Shown piece by piece: positions 51,627 to 59,501 of a stretch of DNA of 64,000 bases (position 1 is the first letter of the stretch; every line of letters starts with the position of its first letter). The DNA lies in assembly GCF_007860075.1 (NCBI RefSeq), contig NZ_SJPP01000001.1:1572501-1636500 (forward strand), in the 5' to 3' direction. The DNA is from Symmachiella macrocystis. Its GTDB lineage: Bacteria > Planctomycetota > Planctomycetia > Planctomycetales > Planctomycetaceae. Below the pieces are notes generated by a model that searched no databases, was not told the DNA's origin, and was given only the letters and a program-made list of their open reading frames with translations. A program made the position numbers and the translations under genes.

Positions 51627-52937
51627 TCATTCGATGTCGAGGACTTTCTTGAAGTCGATTTCTTCTTCCTCGCTCAGCGGAAACGGAACCGGCGCCAACT
51701 CCGTGGAGTCCGTCTCGACAGATTCGGTGGAAATCGATTCACTGGTGACCGTGTCCGATTTCATCCCGATCCGAGCATTGCGTTTCTCCAAGACCACGCG
51801 GGCCGCGTCGCGAAGTTCCGCGTTGCCCAATCGGCGGAGGTTGCCCAGTTCGGCCAACGGTTGCAGTGCCCGTGTCAGGCGGCCGATGCTGGTTTCCATC
51901 ATCATCATTTCCGTCAGTCCCTGCCGCATGGCCCCCAAGCTGGCGACGCGTCCTTCGAATTCTTCTTGGAAGTCGACCAGAATTTCCAGAGTCTGCACGG
52001 CGTCGGCCAACGTTTCATTCTGGCTGTTGAGCGAATCTTTCATCGTCAACAGTGTATCGAGGTTGGTCCGGGCGGCGACCACGTCTCGTTCCCCGGCGGA
52101 CAGATAATCCCGCAAGGCAAACAGTTCATCGACGATGGTCGTAGCATTGGCGGTATCGCCGGCCTGTGACTCGATTTTACCCTTGAGTTCGATCACGCCG
52201 TCGGCGGCGGCTTGGGCTTGGGCCAAGTCTGCGGCATCTTCACGAATCCGATCCTTAAGGTTGATCAGTTGCGTCAAGTTGCTGTGCGCTTTGGGCAGGT
52301 CATCCGATTGGGCGACGAGTTGCGTTTTGACGTTGACCATGGCATCCATCGCCTTCTCGGCTTCTTGCATATTGACTGCTTGATCCTGTGCCATTTGGCT
52401 CAGCGTGATCAATTCTTGCAGCGTTTCTTGCGCGGTCGGGGTCGAGATATATTCTTCGACGAGTTGGTTTTGAATTTCGGCCATGCCGGTCAGTGCACGA
52501 CGTGCCGACTCGGTCATTTCCTGATTGTCCAACAACATTGCTTGCAAGTCGTTGATTTCCCGCAATTGGGTCAAGGAGATATTCGCTTGACGGGCTTCAG
52601 CGGCGACTTCGGCCCGCAATTGGCGAACCTTAACCAACGCGCTTTGTGCATCGGCAAGTTGCTGTCGTTGCGCCTGCAGTCCGCTGAGCAACGTGTTGGT
52701 ATTTTTGACACTGCTACGCATATCGACCAAGTCTTCCATTTGGCGGTGCACCTGATCGATTTCTCCCTGCATCATCGCGAGTTGGCGCTCGAGCGGCTTC
52801 GAAACCAGATAATGCAATCCGATCATTGCCACGGCGAGCCCGGCAAACATCATGATCCAATACGGCTTGCTTAGTTCAAACATTGAAGATTCGGAATGAT
52901 TTTTCACGTCAAGATTCCTGATATCAGAGTTGTCCAA
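51627..52937 (-). CDS. Membrane-anchored long coiled-coil protein
   Basis: A 436-aa protein. A polar N-terminus is followed by one membrane helix (YWIMMFAGLAVAMIGLHYLV, about 26-45) and then more than 300 residues of almost unbroken alpha-helix with repeating Leu/Met/Val heptads, for example LERQLAMMQGEIDQVHRQME, LQAQRQQLADAQSALVKVRQ and LSAGERDVVAARTNLDTLLT. Segments recur about every 35-40 residues with a common pattern (L..L..L/M.D......). The C-terminus is acidic and Ser/Thr-rich (TVTSESISTESVETDSTELA; SEEEEIDFKKVLDIE). It looks like a structural or spacer protein of the cell envelope. Function unknown. Confidence 0.75.
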   Translation of the reverse strand: MDNSDIRNLDVKNHSESSMFELSKPYWIMMFAGLAVAMIGLHYLVSKPLERQLAMMQGEIDQVHRQMEDLVDMRSSVKNTNTLLSGLQAQRQQLADAQSALVKVRQLRAEVAAEARQANISLTQLREINDLQAMLLDNQEMTESARRALTGMAEIQNQLVEEYISTPTAQETLQELITLSQMAQDQAVNMQEAEKAMDAMVNVKTQLVAQSDDLPKAHSNLTQLINLKDRIREDAADLAQAQAAADGVIELKGKIESQAGDTANATTIVDELFALRDYLSAGERDVVAARTNLDTLLTMKDSLNSQNETLADAVQTLEILVDFQEEFEGRVASLGAMRQGLTEMMMMETSIGRLTRALQPLAELGNLRRLGNAELRDAARVVLEKRNARIGMKSDTVTSESISTESVETDSTELAPVPFPLSEEEEIDFKKVLDIE

Positions 52938-53539
52938 GGTTCGCTCCCTCAGATACGGATTTATGTCTGGATTGTGGATTCAAGTTGAATTTGTGCTCGC
53001 CTTAGCCACCGTTGGCTATCGCAACCGGTCCGCTCCACATTGGCCTGGCCCAACAAAAGTCGTTGAGCTGGGTTTTGGAGTCTGTTGCCGACCCTCATAA
53101 CTGGATCGGGATAACACCGATCCAGCGATATCGCAGCAGCCGTCCGGCCGTCATTAGGCGATTCCCCTCTTACGAGGAGGGAAATCATGAATTCGAGCTT
53201 GTCAAACGGAAAGAACTAGGTGAGCGGTAAATTCTTCTTGTAATTCCCATATGCCCTAGTATCGCCATTTGTGAGATATGTTCTGACATGGAATCCTGCC
53301 AAGTCCCCCTGATTTCTCAAAATTGAATCCGCCACCACCCCACGAGGCGGAATGTACCGCAATACCGGTAAAATCCCCTTCCTATTCAAGTCGCATCGAC
53401 GATCTTCGATGCGTAACAGCCCTTGGCTAGCGAATGTGTAGCCGAAATGCTCTCCCAGCCTCGATTTGGGTCCCGGTTTGCGTTCTACTGACGCCTCATG
53501 ACCGAGACACCCAAACGTGAATCAAACCGGACACGCACG
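52938..53539. other. Divergent intergenic region with a 9-bp hairpin
   Basis: About 600 bp between the start codons of the coiled-coil and GNAT genes. A perfect 9-bp stem (CTGGATCGG...CCGATCCAG) sits at 53101-53125 with a 7-base loop, far from any gene end. No coding sequence supported; the frames that stay open here have no family features. Confidence 0.4.
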
Positions 53540-54019
53540 ATGACTCCGATACATATCCGAAAAGGCGTACTTGAGGATTGGCCCATCATTGCCGCCGCCA
53601 ATTCCGCCCTCGCCGCCGAGACGGAAGGGAAACAGTTATCACCTGAAGCACTGGAACCGGGCGTCCGGGCGGCGTTGTTAGATGAGCACAAAGCGCAGTA
53701 CTTTGTCGCCGTCATCGATGACCGCGTCGTGGGGCAGGTGATGCACACGCGGGAGTGGAGCGATTGGCGCAACGGCGAAATCTGGTGGCTACAAAGCGTT
53801 TTTGTTGAGCCAGCCCACCGCGGTCGCGGCGTATTCCGCGCGCTGTACGAACATGTATACGCCTTAGCCGCGGCAGACAAAGATGTCGTGGGGCTGCGGC
53901 TCTATGTTGAGCGGGAAAATGATCGGGCGCAACAGACGTATTACAAACTGGGCATGACGATGCCGGGTTATCATGTGATGGAAGCGCTGTTCGAGGCAGA
54001 CAAACCGGCGCCGCAATAG
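53540..54019 (+). CDS. GNAT-family N-acetyltransferase
   Basis: A 159-aa GNAT protein from MTPIHIRKGVLEDWPIIAAA (ATG 53540; ATG 53498 would add 14 residues). Beta strands and the acetyl-CoA loop are clear: AQYFVAVIDDRVVGQVMHTR, EIWWLQSVFVEPAHRGRGVF (the V-x-P-x-x-R-G-x-G motif) and RALYEHVYALAAADKDVVGL followed by RLYVERENDRAQQTYYKLGM. It should transfer an acetyl group to an amine on a small molecule or protein; acceptor unknown. The gene ends 43 bp from the end of the convergent MBL gene. Confidence 0.87.
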   Translation: MTPIHIRKGVLEDWPIIAAANSALAAETEGKQLSPEALEPGVRAALLDEHKAQYFVAVIDDRVVGQVMHTREWSDWRNGEIWWLQSVFVEPAHRGRGVFRALYEHVYALAAADKDVVGLRLYVERENDRAQQTYYKLGMTMPGYHVMEALFEADKPAPQ

Positions 54020-54061
54020 CCCAGCCGGCGCTCGTTCGTCCGGTCGAATTCCACAGGACGG

Positions 54062-54850
54062 CTACGGCTGTGGTTTGTTCCCGGCGATCAGATCTTCTTC
54101 CCATTCGTCCAGCAAAGGCCAATCGATGGCACACGTGCCGAAATCGGACAGGTGTTGATAGGCATCCAAGCGGTCGATCGCCTGTTGCAACGTGGCGTCA
54201 TCCTTATGAAACGCCGGCCCGTGACTGGGGAGTAACCACTTCGCGTCCGAGTCCTTGATGCGCCGTAGTGATTTGATAAACGCCGGAATATCGGAACCGT
54301 GATGCGCGTCAATGGCACCGACACCGCCGTCGCGAAAGATGTTGTCGCCGGAAAACAGCAGGTCGTTCCAACGGAACGCCAACTGGCTGTCGGTATGCCC
54401 CGGAGTGTGCCAGACCTCGATTTTGATGTCTCCCACTTCCAGAACATCCCCCTCATCGACTTGTCGATCGACTTTGATCGGCTGGATATCGAGTGAGATT
54501 CCCTGGGCGGAGATTTCGGCAAACGTGCGAATTCGATCCGCATCGGCCAACGGTTTCACAGCCCCTGGATGCGCGACGATTTGGGTGTCGCCCACCAACT
54601 CGCAAAATTTGCGGGCGCCCTGGGCGTGGTCCACATCGGGATGGGTCAGCACCAGATATTTGCAATTGGCCAACGGGAAATCCATTTGTCGAATCAATTC
54701 GACAATTTCGGGAACAGTGTCTTCGTAACCGATATCGATCAACATCCACTCAGACTGATCGAAAATCAAATAAACACAGCACCCCAACCGCTGGCGGGCC
54801 TGGTAGTTCATTTCGATGACGTTGGGAAAATATTCGCGTCGCTGCAGCAT
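54062..54850 (-). CDS. Metallo-beta-lactamase-fold hydrolase
   Basis: A 262-aa MBL-fold protein. The metal-binding motif reads [18 protein letters not shown], with Asp where the second His of HxHxDH usually lies. Further ligands are in [16 protein letters not shown] (His), [17 protein letters not shown] (Asp) and [11 protein letters not shown] (His). [20 protein letters not shown] is the usual strand pair before the motif. The HxDxDH variant is found in some MBL subgroups, so the di-metal site may still form. Substrate unknown: glyoxalase-II-like, lactonase or phosphodiesterase activities are all possible. Confidence 0.82.
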   Translation of the reverse strand: MLQRREYFPNVIEMNYQARQRLGCCVYLIFDQSEWMLIDIGYEDTVPEIVELIRQMDFPLANCKYLVLTHPDVDHAQGARKFCELVGDTQIVAHPGAVKPLADADRIRTFAEISAQGISLDIQPIKVDRQVDEGDVLEVGDIKIEVWHTPGHTDSQLAFRWNDLLFSGDNIFRDGGVGAIDAHHGSDIPAFIKSLRRIKDSDAKWLLPSHGPAFHKDDATLQQAIDRLDAYQHLSDFGTCAIDWPLLDEWEEDLIAGNKPQP

Positions 54851-54971
54851 GCGGGCCTCGGATTACGACTGTAGAGATCGTCTGATAGGGAAAGTGCGCG
54901 TTGCATTCTAAGGCTGGTCCGCCAATGTGGCAAGTTGTTGGCTCGGGATGCTAATTTTCCGGGCCATTCCT

Positions 54972-56108
54972 TCACAAAAACTCTCCCGCCACCTGATCGG
55001 CGAAAAACAAGCCTTCGTGCGTCAGCCGAATCGTGCCGCTGTTACGCTCCAACCAACCTTGGGCGGTGAGACTGTCAACAGCGTCACCAGCCAACTCGAG
55101 TAGATCGTAACCGGTGCGTTCGTGGAACTCCATCAAATCGATGCCCGCGCGGCGGCGTAGGCCGAGGGCGATGGCCTCCCGTGCGCGGTCTTCGGGAGAG
55201 AGCATTTCCGTCTCCCCGATCGGTAATTCGCCGGCCAATGTTCGCTTCAACCATGTCGTCACGCTGCGGTGATTGATCGAGCGACGGCCGTCGAGATACC
55301 GTGCTGCTCCCGGTCCGAAGGCATCATAGGACTGTCCGGTCCAATAGACTTCGTTGTGTCGGCAACGAAAACCGGGCTGCGCGAAATTGGAGATTTCATA
55401 GTGCTCGTAACCGGCGGCGGGGAGTTTATCGAGTGCCAGGGCGTACATCTCCCGTTCCAGCTCTGGTGTTGCCGGCGTGAGTTGCGATTTTTCACGGCGG
55501 GTCCAAAAGGCAGTGCCTTTTTCAAATGTCAGCCCATACGTCGAGAGATGCTGCGGGTGATGAGCGACAGCCATTTCGAGAGTCGACTCCCAGAGTGCGA
55601 GCGATTGTCCGGGGACTGCGAATATCAAATCCAGGGCGATGTTGTTGATCCGACGGCGAAGCCACTGTAGGGATTGGTCGATTTCCTCCTGACGATGATC
55701 CCGTTCCAACACCGAAAGGATTTGGGCATCAAACGATTGAATTCCCAGACTGACGCGATTGACACCCGCGTCGGCCAGGATGGCGATTTTCTCCTCGCTC
55801 AAACCGGCCGGATTGGCTTCGACGCTGAATTCGCAGCCAGCGGCCAAGCGAAATTTACTCAACACGATCTCCAACAACCGCTTTAGGTCTGCCGGGAGTA
55901 GGTGCGTCGGGGTGCCGCCGCCGAAAAAAAGCGTGCTGATCTCGGGAGAATCTTCGACGCGGGACAACTCCATTTCCAGTGCGCGGAGATAGTTGTTGAT
56001 CAAGTGATCCTTGCCGGCGACAAGCGTGAAGTCGCAATATCCACAGCGATGCGCGCAAAACGGCACGTGGATATAGATTGCTTGTGGCGGGGCAAAAACC
56101 GGGTTCAT
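54972..56108 (-). CDS. hemW: Radical SAM heme chaperone HemW (HemN-like)
   Basis: A 378-aa product from MNPVFAPPQAIYIHVPFCAH (ATG 56108); 45 upstream codons in frame are not conserved. The [4Fe-4S]/SAM motif is CAHRCGYCDF (CxxxCxxC). Other family marks are STLFFGGGTPTHLLPADLKR, VSLGIQSFDAQILSVLERDH, IALDLIFAVPGQSLALWEST and LSTYGLTFEKGTAFWTRREK. The C-terminal helical and winged-helix part ends with GTIRLTHEGLFFADQVAGEF. HemW carries heme to target proteins; it is often annotated as oxygen-independent coproporphyrinogen oxidase. The extra N-terminal cysteine of true HemN is missing. Confidence 0.9.
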   Translation of the reverse strand: MNPVFAPPQAIYIHVPFCAHRCGYCDFTLVAGKDHLINNYLRALEMELSRVEDSPEISTLFFGGGTPTHLLPADLKRLLEIVLSKFRLAAGCEFSVEANPAGLSEEKIAILADAGVNRVSLGIQSFDAQILSVLERDHRQEEIDQSLQWLRRRINNIALDLIFAVPGQSLALWESTLEMAVAHHPQHLSTYGLTFEKGTAFWTRREKSQLTPATPELEREMYALALDKLPAAGYEHYEISNFAQPGFRCRHNEVYWTGQSYDAFGPGAARYLDGRRSINHRSVTTWLKRTLAGELPIGETEMLSPEDRAREAIALGLRRRAGIDLMEFHERTGYDLLELAGDAVDSLTAQGWLERNSGTIRLTHEGLFFADQVAGEFL

Positions 56109-56340
56109 GGGAAAATACCAATGGCAAAGAGCTAGACCAGCAGCGTTAAAATAGACGGCGTCGGTAAGTTCGGCAATCGCGGTGGACCGCAATTGACCAA
56201 AAGTGCGGTTTTCTGGTAGTTTCCGCCGCGTCGCAGCTCGCACGGCGGAGTTTTTTTCAGACGGGCGACCAATCCCAAGACGGTCGATGCTCTACGCAGG
56301 CAAGGCATCGTATCGTCCGGCTACGAACGGAGCGCGAAGT

Positions 56341-58203
56341 ATGTGTGGAATCGTGGGGTATGTGGGTGGAAAACCGGCTTCTGCGTTACTGGTCGAGGGA
56401 CTACATCGGCTCGAATACCGCGGTTATGACAGCGCGGGAATCGCCGTTCGCAATGGCGAAGGCATCAACATCCGCAAACGCGCCGGTCGCGTGGGCGAAC
56501 TGGTCAAATTGCTCGACGAGGAACCGATCCAGGGCAGCCTGGGGATCGGCCATACCCGCTGGGCGACACACGGCGAAACAACCGACACCAACTCGCATCC
56601 GCATGTGGGCGGCAACGGCGAGGTGGTATTGGTGCACAACGGCGTGATCGAGAACTATGCGTCGCTACGGGAATCGCTGCAAGTCCGTGGGTACGTGTTC
56701 AAAACCACGACCGATAGCGAAGTGGTCGCACATCTCATCGCCCATCATCTGGATGAATGTATTCGCATGGGGGACGATCCCCAGGATCGCGCGACGATTC
56801 AACGCACGCTCGAAATGTCATTAAAACAACTCAAAGGCACCTACGGACTGGCGATCATTTTTCGTGATCACCCGGAATTGTTGGTGGCGATCCGAGCCGG
56901 CAGTCCGCTGGTGATCGGCATTGGGCACAACGAATACTTCTTAGCCAGCGATTCCAGTCCGCTCGTCGGACATACCGACGAAGTCGTCTATCTCGACGAT
57001 CACGAATGGGCGTTCCTCAGCCCCGAGGGGATGGAAATTATCCATCGTGATTCCGGACAACGGGCGCCCTCGATTCAAACCCTGGATCATGTCGCCGGTA
57101 ATATTGATTTGGGGAATTTCGATACCTACATGCTCAAGGAGATCTTCGAGCAACCCCAATCGCTGGAAAACTGTTTGCGGGGACGCATCGACGATGATGC
57201 TGCCAGTGCGAAGTTTGGCGGACTCAATGTCGACGTACAGGATTTGCGGCACGTTGATCGAATTGTCTTAACGGCTTGCGGTACAAGTTGGCATGCGGCG
57301 CTGGTCGGAGAGTATCTGATTGAGGAATTCGCCCGCATTCCGGTGGAAGTCGAATATGCCAGCGAGTTTCGTTATCGCAATCCGCCCATGACCGACCGCA
57401 CGATGACGTTCGCCATCACACAAAGCGGCGAGACGGCCGATACGTTGGCGGCGCTACGGGAAAGCCGCCGCAAAGGGCATGCGACGATGGCGATTTGCAA
57501 CGTCGTCGGCTCGACGATCGCCCGCGAAGCGGACGGTGGAATTTATCTGCATGCGGGACCGGAAATCGGCGTCGCCTCGACCAAGGCGTTTACCTCACAA
57601 GTGACGTCGTTAATGTTGTTGGCCCTCTATCTGGGGCGCATGCGGCATCTGTCGTTTCCCGCCGGGCAACGCTTGATCAAACAGATGCGCCAATTGCCGC
57701 AACTGGTCGAAAAAACACTCGCCTGCAACGAAGCTGTCGCGAAAATCGCCACGAAGTATTTCGACCGCAACAATTTCCTCTACCTGGGCCGGCTTTATAA
57801 TTTCCCCGTGGCCCTGGAAGGCGCGTTGAAACTGAAGGAAATCAGCTACATCCATGCTGAAGGCTATCCAGCGGCCGAAATGAAGCACGGGCCGATCGCA
57901 TTGGTTGACGAAGTCACTCCGAGCGTGTTTGTGGTTCCACACGGGACGATGTACCCCAAGGTGATGAGCAACCTCGAAGAGGTCAAAGCCCGCAAGGGAC
58001 CGGTGATTGCCATTGCCTGCGAAGGGGACAAAGAAATCTCCGCAGCAGCCGACGACGTGATCTTCGTACCGGATGTCGAAGAGTATCTGCAACCGATTGT
58101 CACCTCGATTCCGCTCCAATTACTGGCCTATCACGTCGCAATACTGCGAGGCTGCAATGTTGACCGCCCACGCAATCTGGCGAAAAGCGTGACGGTGGAA
58201 TAA
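56341..58203 (+). CDS. glmS: Glucosamine-fructose-6-phosphate aminotransferase (isomerizing)
   Basis: A 620-aa GlmS. The mature N-terminal nucleophile is Cys2 (MCGIVGYVGGKPASALLVEG), followed by LHRLEYRGYDSAGIAVRNGE and IGHTRWATHGETTDTNSHPH of the glutaminase domain. Two SIS isomerase domains follow (TACGTSWHAALVGEYLIEEF; FAITQSGETADTLAALRESR; ISYIHAEGYPAAEMKHGPIA), ending in RPRNLAKSVTVE. The ATG at 56341 is fixed by the required Met-Cys; the upstream open frame is not protein. It makes glucosamine-6-phosphate, the entry point to UDP-GlcNAc for envelope polymers. No glmS ribozyme was recognised upstream. Confidence 0.97.
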   Translation: MCGIVGYVGGKPASALLVEGLHRLEYRGYDSAGIAVRNGEGINIRKRAGRVGELVKLLDEEPIQGSLGIGHTRWATHGETTDTNSHPHVGGNGEVVLVHNGVIENYASLRESLQVRGYVFKTTTDSEVVAHLIAHHLDECIRMGDDPQDRATIQRTLEMSLKQLKGTYGLAIIFRDHPELLVAIRAGSPLVIGIGHNEYFLASDSSPLVGHTDEVVYLDDHEWAFLSPEGMEIIHRDSGQRAPSIQTLDHVAGNIDLGNFDTYMLKEIFEQPQSLENCLRGRIDDDAASAKFGGLNVDVQDLRHVDRIVLTACGTSWHAALVGEYLIEEFARIPVEVEYASEFRYRNPPMTDRTMTFAITQSGETADTLAALRESRRKGHATMAICNVVGSTIAREADGGIYLHAGPEIGVASTKAFTSQVTSLMLLALYLGRMRHLSFPAGQRLIKQMRQLPQLVEKTLACNEAVAKIATKYFDRNNFLYLGRLYNFPVALEGALKLKEISYIHAEGYPAAEMKHGPIALVDEVTPSVFVVPHGTMYPKVMSNLEEVKARKGPVIAIACEGDKEISAAADDVIFVPDVEEYLQPIVTSIPLQLLAYHVAILRGCNVDRPRNLAKSVTVE

Positions 58204-58374
58204 CGCGGGTTTCTTGCCCCAATCCATCTCGCCACTTCCCCAATCGCGCATCGCTGAGTTATCATAGGCATTGGCATGTTATGACATGCGATGTGCTGCG
58301 GTTCTCACCATCCCGCAGTACTGGGGCTGAGGCATGGATATTATACATACGTAGAGATTGTGGGCGGAGAATCG

Positions 58375-59316
58375 ATGAAAATCTTGCTGGCCAACCCGCG
58401 CGGGTTTTGTGCGGGCGTCAATATGGCAATTGAGTGTCTGGACGAGGCGCTCCGCATCTGCGGGCCCGAAATTTATGTCTACCACGAAATTGTGCACAAC
58501 AAATACGTCGTCGAAAATTTCACCGCTCAGGGAGTGACCTTTGTCAACGACCTGGACGAAGTCCCGCACGGGGCGTTTTTGTTGTATAGCGCGCACGGTG
58601 TCTCGCCGGAGTTGCGGGAACACGCAGCCAGTCGCAATCTGCGGACGATCGATGCCACCTGCCCGCTGGTGACCAAAGTGCACCTCGAAGCGGTCCGCTT
58701 TGCCAAACAACACTACAACATTGTGCTGATCGGCCACGAAGGGCACGACGAAGTGATCGGCACGATGGGAGAAGCTCCCGAATCGATTACGCTGGTGGAA
58801 ACCGCCGAAGATGTCGATCAGCTGGAATTCCCACCCGGAAGCAAAATCGCCTATCTCACACAAACGACCCTCAGCGTGTCGGAGGCGAATACGGTGATCG
58901 AACGCTTGCGAGAACGCTTTCCGCACATCGAGTCGCCCCCCAAAGAGGATATCTGTTACGCGACAACCAACCGGCAGGAGGCGGTCTCCACACTGGCTCC
59001 GCAAACGGATGTCGTGTTGGTGCTGGGAAGTCAAAACAGTTCCAACAGCAAACGACTGGCAGAGATCGCCGCCGGAATGGGCAAGCCATCGCATTTGATC
59101 GACGGCGCCAAAGAAATCGACCCCTCCTGGTTCACCGGCAGCGAGACAGTACTCATCACGGCCGGCGCCAGTGCCCCGGAAGTCGTCGTCGAACAATGCA
59201 TCGACCGCTTGGTCGCGGATTATGACGCAACGGTCGAAGTGATGACGATCCGTGAAGAAAACGTGCAATTCCAACTGCCGAAGGAACTGCGGGTGTTGCA
59301 AGCGGCGGAACGGTGA
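58375..59316 (+). CDS. ispH: 4-hydroxy-3-methylbut-2-enyl diphosphate reductase
   Basis: A 313-aa IspH from MKILLANPRGFCAGVNMAIE (ATG 58375, with GGCGGAGA upstream). The three Fe-S ligand cysteines are in NPRGFCAGVNMA, DATCPLVTKVH and EDICYATTNRQEA. Substrate-binding histidines and glutamate are in VYHEIVHNKYVVENF and IGHEGHDEVIGTMGEAP, and VLGSQNSSNSKRLAEIA with TAGASAPEVVVEQCIDRL completes the site. It catalyses the last step of the non-mevalonate (MEP) isoprenoid pathway, yielding IPP and DMAPP. The gene follows glmS by 170 bp; co-transcription is possible. Confidence 0.96.
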   Translation: MKILLANPRGFCAGVNMAIECLDEALRICGPEIYVYHEIVHNKYVVENFTAQGVTFVNDLDEVPHGAFLLYSAHGVSPELREHAASRNLRTIDATCPLVTKVHLEAVRFAKQHYNIVLIGHEGHDEVIGTMGEAPESITLVETAEDVDQLEFPPGSKIAYLTQTTLSVSEANTVIERLRERFPHIESPPKEDICYATTNRQEAVSTLAPQTDVVLVLGSQNSSNSKRLAEIAAGMGKPSHLIDGAKEIDPSWFTGSETVLITAGASAPEVVVEQCIDRLVADYDATVEVMTIREENVQFQLPKELRVLQAAER

Positions 59317-59328
59317 GCCTCAACGAAT

Positions 59329-59465
59329 GGGTGGCACGGATTGCCAACGGCAATCCGTGTGCCGCAGGCACAAGAAGCCCCCATTTCAGCGGTCCGTGCC
59401 AAAGAGGCTTCTCTTGTCAACCAGCGCGGAAACTGGGGCTTCTTGCGGGCTTTGCCCGCCCCGAT
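59329..59465 (+). repeat. Dispersed intergenic repeat, copy 2
   Basis: Starts GGGTGGCACGGATTGC, contains GTGTGCCGCAGGCACAAGAA and ends GCGGGCTTTGCCCGCCCCGA, the same frame of modules as 850-986. Here the left module also contains a perfect hairpin (GGATTGCCAACGGCAATCC). It lies just after ispH, between convergent genes. Confidence 0.65.
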
Positions 59466-59501
59466 AGCCGAGCTATCGCGGCCATCCTGAATTCCACCGT
59501 A

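Noticed and set aside
53101-53125. 9-bp hairpin as a terminator
   Set aside because: It lies hundreds of bases from any gene end, between divergent start codons, and has no T tract.
56203-56340. Upstream extension of glmS
   Set aside because: GlmS needs Cys at position 2 after Met; only ATG 56341 gives Met-Cys-Gly-Ile.
58279-59301. A 340-codon minus-strand frame opposite ispH
   Set aside because: It mirrors the ispH coding sequence; its translation is His/Arg/Phe-rich and shows no family, while the plus strand has all IspH motifs.
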